A stretch of 26,571 nucleotides of DNA, taken from contig DIKT01000018.1 of assembly GCA_002424635.1 (NCBI GenBank), forward strand, positions 47,307 through 73,877, read 5' to 3'. Positions 23,813 to 26,571 of the stretch are shown one piece after another. Within the stretch, counting starts at the first letter, position 1. The number at the start of each line of letters is the position of its first letter. Source of the stretch: Desulfobulbaceae bacterium UBA5611. Its GTDB lineage: Bacteria; Desulfobacterota; Desulfobulbia; Desulfobulbales; Desulfocapsaceae. The notes under the pieces are model-generated. The model was given only the letters and a program-made list of their open reading frames with translations. It had not been told where the DNA came from and did no database searches. Position numbers and translations under genes: made by a program.

Positions 23813-23819
23813 ATTTCTT

Positions 23820-23848
23820 TTCATAGACAAGCCTGCGCCGTCGTTCAA
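23820..23848 (-). promoter_or_regulatory. Probable promoter of glyA-nrdR-ribD
   Basis: Read on the minus strand: TTGAAC (23848-23843), 17-bp spacer, TATGAA (23825-23820), 4/6 matches in each box. It lies between the rpiB terminator and glyA, where a promoter is required. Confidence 0.5.
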
Positions 23849-23868
23849 AACTGATTCTATAAAAACTG

Positions 23869-23904
23869 AAAAAAAAACCGGCATCTCAAATTAGCAATGC
23901 CGGT
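23869..23904 (-). terminator. Rho-independent terminator after rpiB
   Basis: On the minus strand an 8-bp stem ACCGGCAT/ATGCCGGT (23904-23897 with 23884-23877) closes a 12-nt loop and is followed by T9. It lies 29 bp after the rpiB stop and closes the fab-rpiB unit. Confidence 0.85.
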
Positions 23905-23933
23905 CCTTAAACAGTTATTAGCCGAACTTGGCA

Positions 23934-24368
23934 TTAACATTTACTGTACAGGTCAATGCGATCCTGGTGACGGCCGCCGCTAAACTCCACCGCCAGCCAA
24001 GTACGAACAATATCCTCAGCAACGCCTGAGCCGATAACTCTTTCCCCCAGGCAAAGCACATTGGCATTATTATGCTCACGGCTCATGCGGGCGGTATAGT
24101 GATCATGGCAAAGCGCCGCCCGTACATGGTCATATCTGTTAGCCGCCATCGACATACCAAGACCGGTCCCACAGATCAGGATGCCACGATCGACAGTACC
24201 GTTCTCTACTTTCTCGCAGACCAGTCTGGTCAGATCCGGATAATTAACCGGGGCGGTTGAATAACAACCCATATCCTGAACTTCATGCCTCAACTCACCT
24301 GCCACTAATAAGCGGAGCAGCTCTTTCAAGTGAAAACCACCATGATCCGCACCAATTGCTATTTTCAC
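23934..24368 (-). CDS. rpiB: Ribose 5-phosphate isomerase B
   Basis: Interconverts ribose 5-phosphate and ribulose 5-phosphate in the pentose phosphate path. The RpiB/LacAB signature is clear: GADHGGFHLKE (6-16), the catalytic C66 in ICGTGLGMSMAANR, and H99 in SREHNNANVLCLGERV. The 144 residues are normal. It follows fabF by 35 bp, so it belongs to the fatty-acid unit, and it ends in its own terminator. Confidence 0.95.
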   Translation of the reverse strand: MKIAIGADHGGFHLKELLRLLVAGELRHEVQDMGCYSTAPVNYPDLTRLVCEKVENGTVDRGILICGTGLGMSMAANRYDHVRAALCHDHYTARMSREHNNANVLCLGERVIGSGVAEDIVRTWLAVEFSGGRHQDRIDLYSKC

Positions 24369-24403
24369 ATCAAACTCCGGCTAGAAAGATTCTGATCGGT
24401 TTT

Positions 24404-25648
24404 TCAATCATTGTAGCGCTGCATGACAATTACCCCATTGGTCCCGCCAAAACCGAAGGAATTGGATACTGCTGCCCGAATCTCCATTTTTCTGGCCCGA
24501 TTAGGTACATAATCAAGATCACATTCGGGGCTTGCTTCCTGCAGATTCATCGTCGGCGGGGCTATCTGGTCCTTAATCGTCAGGGCCGTAAAAGCGGCTT
24601 CAATCCCACCGGCCGCACCCAGCATATGTCCGGTCATCGACTTAGTAGAACTGATGGCCAGCCTTTTGGCATGCTCGCCAAAAACCGTTTTAATGGCCTG
24701 GGTTTCACAGCGATCGTTTAGCGGCGTCGAAGTCCCATGGGCATTGATGTAATCAATATCTTCAGGCTTAAGGCCGGCATCCTGCAGGGCCATCCGCAGA
24801 CAGCGGGCTGCTCCTTCACCGTCTTCAGGTGGGGCGGCGATATGATAGGCATCACTGCTGGCACCATAGCCGGTTATTTCCGCATAGATCCTGGCACCAC
24901 GCTTGCGGGCATGCTCCAATTCTTCAATAATGAGCATCCCGGAGCCTTCGGACATGATAAAGCCATCCCGATCTTTATCAAAAGGTCTTGAGGCCTGTTC
25001 CGGTGCCTCATTACGGGTCGACAGCGCCTTCATGGCACTGAAACCACCGATCCCAAGAGGACAGATCACGGCCTCGGAACCACCGGTAATGACCATATCA
25101 GAGATGCCGTAGACAATGGAGCGATAAGCCTCACCAACGGCATGGGTGCCGGCGGCACAGGCAGTTGACAGAGCAAGATTAGGCCCCTTCGCCCCCAGCT
25201 GCATGGAGATATGGCCGGAAGGCATATTAGGAATGGCCATCGGAATAAAAAACGGTGAGATTCTCTTGGCACCACGCTCCAGCAAACTCAGATGAGTTTG
25301 CTCAATAATGGGCAACCCTCCCATACCGCAGCCGGTAATGACGCCTACTCGCTCACAATTAGCCTCATTGATGATTGCCCCACTGTCGTCAAATGCCATC
25401 CTGGCAGCCGCAATGGCATATTGCACAAAGAGGTCAAGATGCTTGGCCAGCTTTTTCTCAATAAAATCTTCGGCCTGAAAGTCCTTTACCTCTGCGGCAA
25501 TCTTTACCGCATAATCACTGGTATCAAAACGGGTGATAAGGCCGACCCCGCTGGTGCCGGCACAAATATTACCCCAAGTTTTTTGGGTGCCAGTGCCAAG
25601 TGGTGTTACCAGACCAACTCCTGTAACGACAACTCTACGCCTTGCCAT
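24404..25648 (-). CDS. fabF: 3-oxoacyl-[acyl-carrier-protein] synthase II
   Basis: Elongating condensing enzyme of type II fatty-acid synthesis. The Cys-His-His triad is present: C164 (STACAAGTHA), H304 (NAHGTSTPLND) and H341 (KSMTGHMLGAAGG), with K336. The start (RRVVVTGVGLVTPLG) and end (SNSFGFGGTNGVIVMQRY) are typical, and 414 residues is the normal length. GGGAG stands 5 bp before ATG 25648. It is preceded by acpP (86 bp), a gap that also holds a possible 19-codon frame. Confidence 0.97.
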   Translation of the reverse strand: MARRRVVVTGVGLVTPLGTGTQKTWGNICAGTSGVGLITRFDTSDYAVKIAAEVKDFQAEDFIEKKLAKHLDLFVQYAIAAARMAFDDSGAIINEANCERVGVITGCGMGGLPIIEQTHLSLLERGAKRISPFFIPMAIPNMPSGHISMQLGAKGPNLALSTACAAGTHAVGEAYRSIVYGISDMVITGGSEAVICPLGIGGFSAMKALSTRNEAPEQASRPFDKDRDGFIMSEGSGMLIIEELEHARKRGARIYAEITGYGASSDAYHIAAPPEDGEGAARCLRMALQDAGLKPEDIDYINAHGTSTPLNDRCETQAIKTVFGEHAKRLAISSTKSMTGHMLGAAGGIEAAFTALTIKDQIAPPTMNLQEASPECDLDYVPNRARKMEIRAAVSNSFGFGGTNGVIVMQRYND

Positions 25649-25734
25649 GTAAACTCCCTCAGGCCAACAGATTCTTTTCTACAAATTCATGCAGGTGCTC
25701 GTCTTTGACGAAAACCATTTTTAGCTATCCCGGA

Positions 25735-25965
25735 CTATTTGAGCTTATTGATATAATCAATGGCATTTTGGACGGTATTGATCTTCTCGGCATCTTCATC
25801 CGGGATTTCAACATCGAATTCCTCTTCCATGGCCATAATCAACTCCACAAGATCCAGAGAGTCAGCACCAAGGTCATCTACAAAAGAAGCATTGGGTACT
25901 ACTTTCTCTTTTTCCACACTCAACTGTTCAACAATAATATCGACCATCTGTTGATCTATAGCCAT
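25735..25965 (-). CDS. acpP: Acyl carrier protein
   Basis: Carries growing acyl chains on a phosphopantetheine arm attached to S36 in DLGADSLDLVELIM. The protein is acidic, 76 residues, four helices, normal for AcpP. ATG 25965 is chosen because GGAG lies 7 bp upstream; an in-frame TTG at 25977 overlaps that ribosome site. It lies between fabG and fabF as in many bacteria. Confidence 0.96.
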   Translation of the reverse strand: MAIDQQMVDIIVEQLSVEKEKVVPNASFVDDLGADSLDLVELIMAMEEEFDVEIPDEDAEKINTVQNAIDYINKLK

Positions 25966-26052
25966 TTTTTTCTCCAATTTTTTTTATATGTTAATAAAAC
26001 AAAAAAACACAACCCAGCAATAAATCAAAATTCAGGGCAACTTTACCCTGAT

Positions 26053-26571
26053 CTACATATACATTCCACCATTCACATGCAAGACCTGGCCTGTTACATA
26101 GCGGCCATCATCACCCAGCAGATAAGCCACAGCTCCTGCCACATCTTCGGGAGTTCCCAAGGCAGCCAGAGGGATTTCCCCTTTGATCTTGTCTTGAATT
26201 TCCTCAGACAGTGAGCTGGTCATGTCCGTCACAATATAGCCGGGAGCCACGCCGTTCACTGTAATGTTCCGGGAGGCAAACTCCCGGGCCATTGACTTGG
26301 TCAGTCCCACCAGGCCAGCCTTGGCGGCGGCATAATTGACCTGCCCGGCATTGCCGGCAAAACCGATGACGGAAGTGATATTGACAATCCGCCCCCATCT
26401 ATTTTTCACCATCGCTTTCGCAGCCGCCTTGGCGCAGAGAAAGGCGCCTTTGAGATTGGTATTGATGACCAGGTCCCAATCAGACTCCTTCATTCTCGCC
26501 ATCAGGCCATCGCGGGTAATGCCTGCATTATTGACGAGCACATCAAGCGATCCTGCCTCAGCAATTATCTG
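26053..26571 (-). CDS. fabG: 3-oxoacyl-[acyl-carrier-protein] reductase, N-terminus outside the window
   Basis: NADPH-dependent reductase of fatty-acid elongation, a short-chain dehydrogenase. The frame stays open to the window edge, so 172 C-terminal residues are seen and about 70 N-terminal residues with the glycine-rich loop are missing. Visible are NNAG, the catalytic Ser in NITSVIGFAG, the YxxxK pair in VNYAAAKAGL, and the C-terminal GQVLHVNGGMYM end typical of FabG. A GTG at 26541 is inside the gene and not its start. acpP follows after 87 bp. Confidence 0.94.
   Translation of the reverse strand, partial: QIIAEAGSLDVLVNNAGITRDGLMARMKESDWDLVINTNLKGAFLCAKAAAKAMVKNRWGRIVNITSVIGFAGNAGQVNYAAAKAGLVGLTKSMAREFASRNITVNGVAPGYIVTDMTSSLSEEIQDKIKGEIPLAALGTPEDVAGAVAYLLGDDGRYVTGQVLHVNGGMYM

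Noticed and set aside
23772..23870. Glycine riboswitch ahead of glyA
   Set aside because: The leader is too short and shows only one simple hairpin, not the tandem or single glycine aptamer architecture.

Overview
The window looks like chromosomal core DNA of a Desulfobulbaceae-like member of the Desulfobacterota (former Deltaproteobacteria). The evidence is indirect: a complex I operon without the NADH-oxidising subunits NuoE, NuoF and NuoG but with extra MrpD-like subunits, a PxxKW-type small cysteine-rich protein, the order rplM-rpsI-argC-truA, and the block fabG-acpP-fabF-rpiB-glyA-nrdR-ribD. No plasmid, phage, CRISPR or intact insertion sequence is visible.

Layout on the + strand, left part: the 3' end of a tRNA-Gly and its terminator; rplM and rpsI (ribosomal proteins L13 and S9) ending at a strong hairpin terminator; argC (arginine synthesis); truA (tRNA pseudouridine synthase); a class I PLP aminotransferase. 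This last gene converges on a minus-strand LysR regulator, and a bidirectional terminator lies between them. The LysR gene is divergent from the nuo operon across about 265 bp that hold a good sigma-70 promoter for each direction and a perfect 18-bp palindrome just upstream of the nuo -35 box.

Centre (5.7-17.3 kb): nuoA-B-C-D-H-I-J-K, an MrpD-like antiporter subunit, an 83-residue two-helix membrane protein, a second antiporter-like subunit with a NuoL-type C-terminal arm, then nuoM and nuoN. Together they would build a membrane-bound, quinone-reducing, ion-pumping complex with four antiporter-like subunits instead of three. Its electron donor is not NADH through NuoEFG as encoded here; reduced ferredoxin or another donor is an inference. 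A long, nearly perfect palindrome acts as a two-way terminator between nuoN and a minus-strand PxxKW protein gene.

Right part: an AT-rich gap, a lone pilC/gspF-type type IV pilus gene, an ihfA-like DNA-bending protein gene, a 141-bp MITE-like inverted-repeat element inserted exactly at the end of ihfA with a TGTA duplication, and an orphan ParB-like protein. From 20.9 kb to the end everything is on the minus strand: ribD, nrdR and glyA form one unit with its own promoter and leader hairpin; rpiB, fabF, acpP and fabG (cut by the window end) form the unit upstream, closed by a terminator after rpiB.

Most genes are ordinary housekeeping genes. The least ordinary parts are the rearranged complex I with its extra small subunit, the palindrome in the LysR/nuo intergenic region, the MITE-like element and the orphan ParB-like protein. 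All identifications are by reading motifs; no database search was run.
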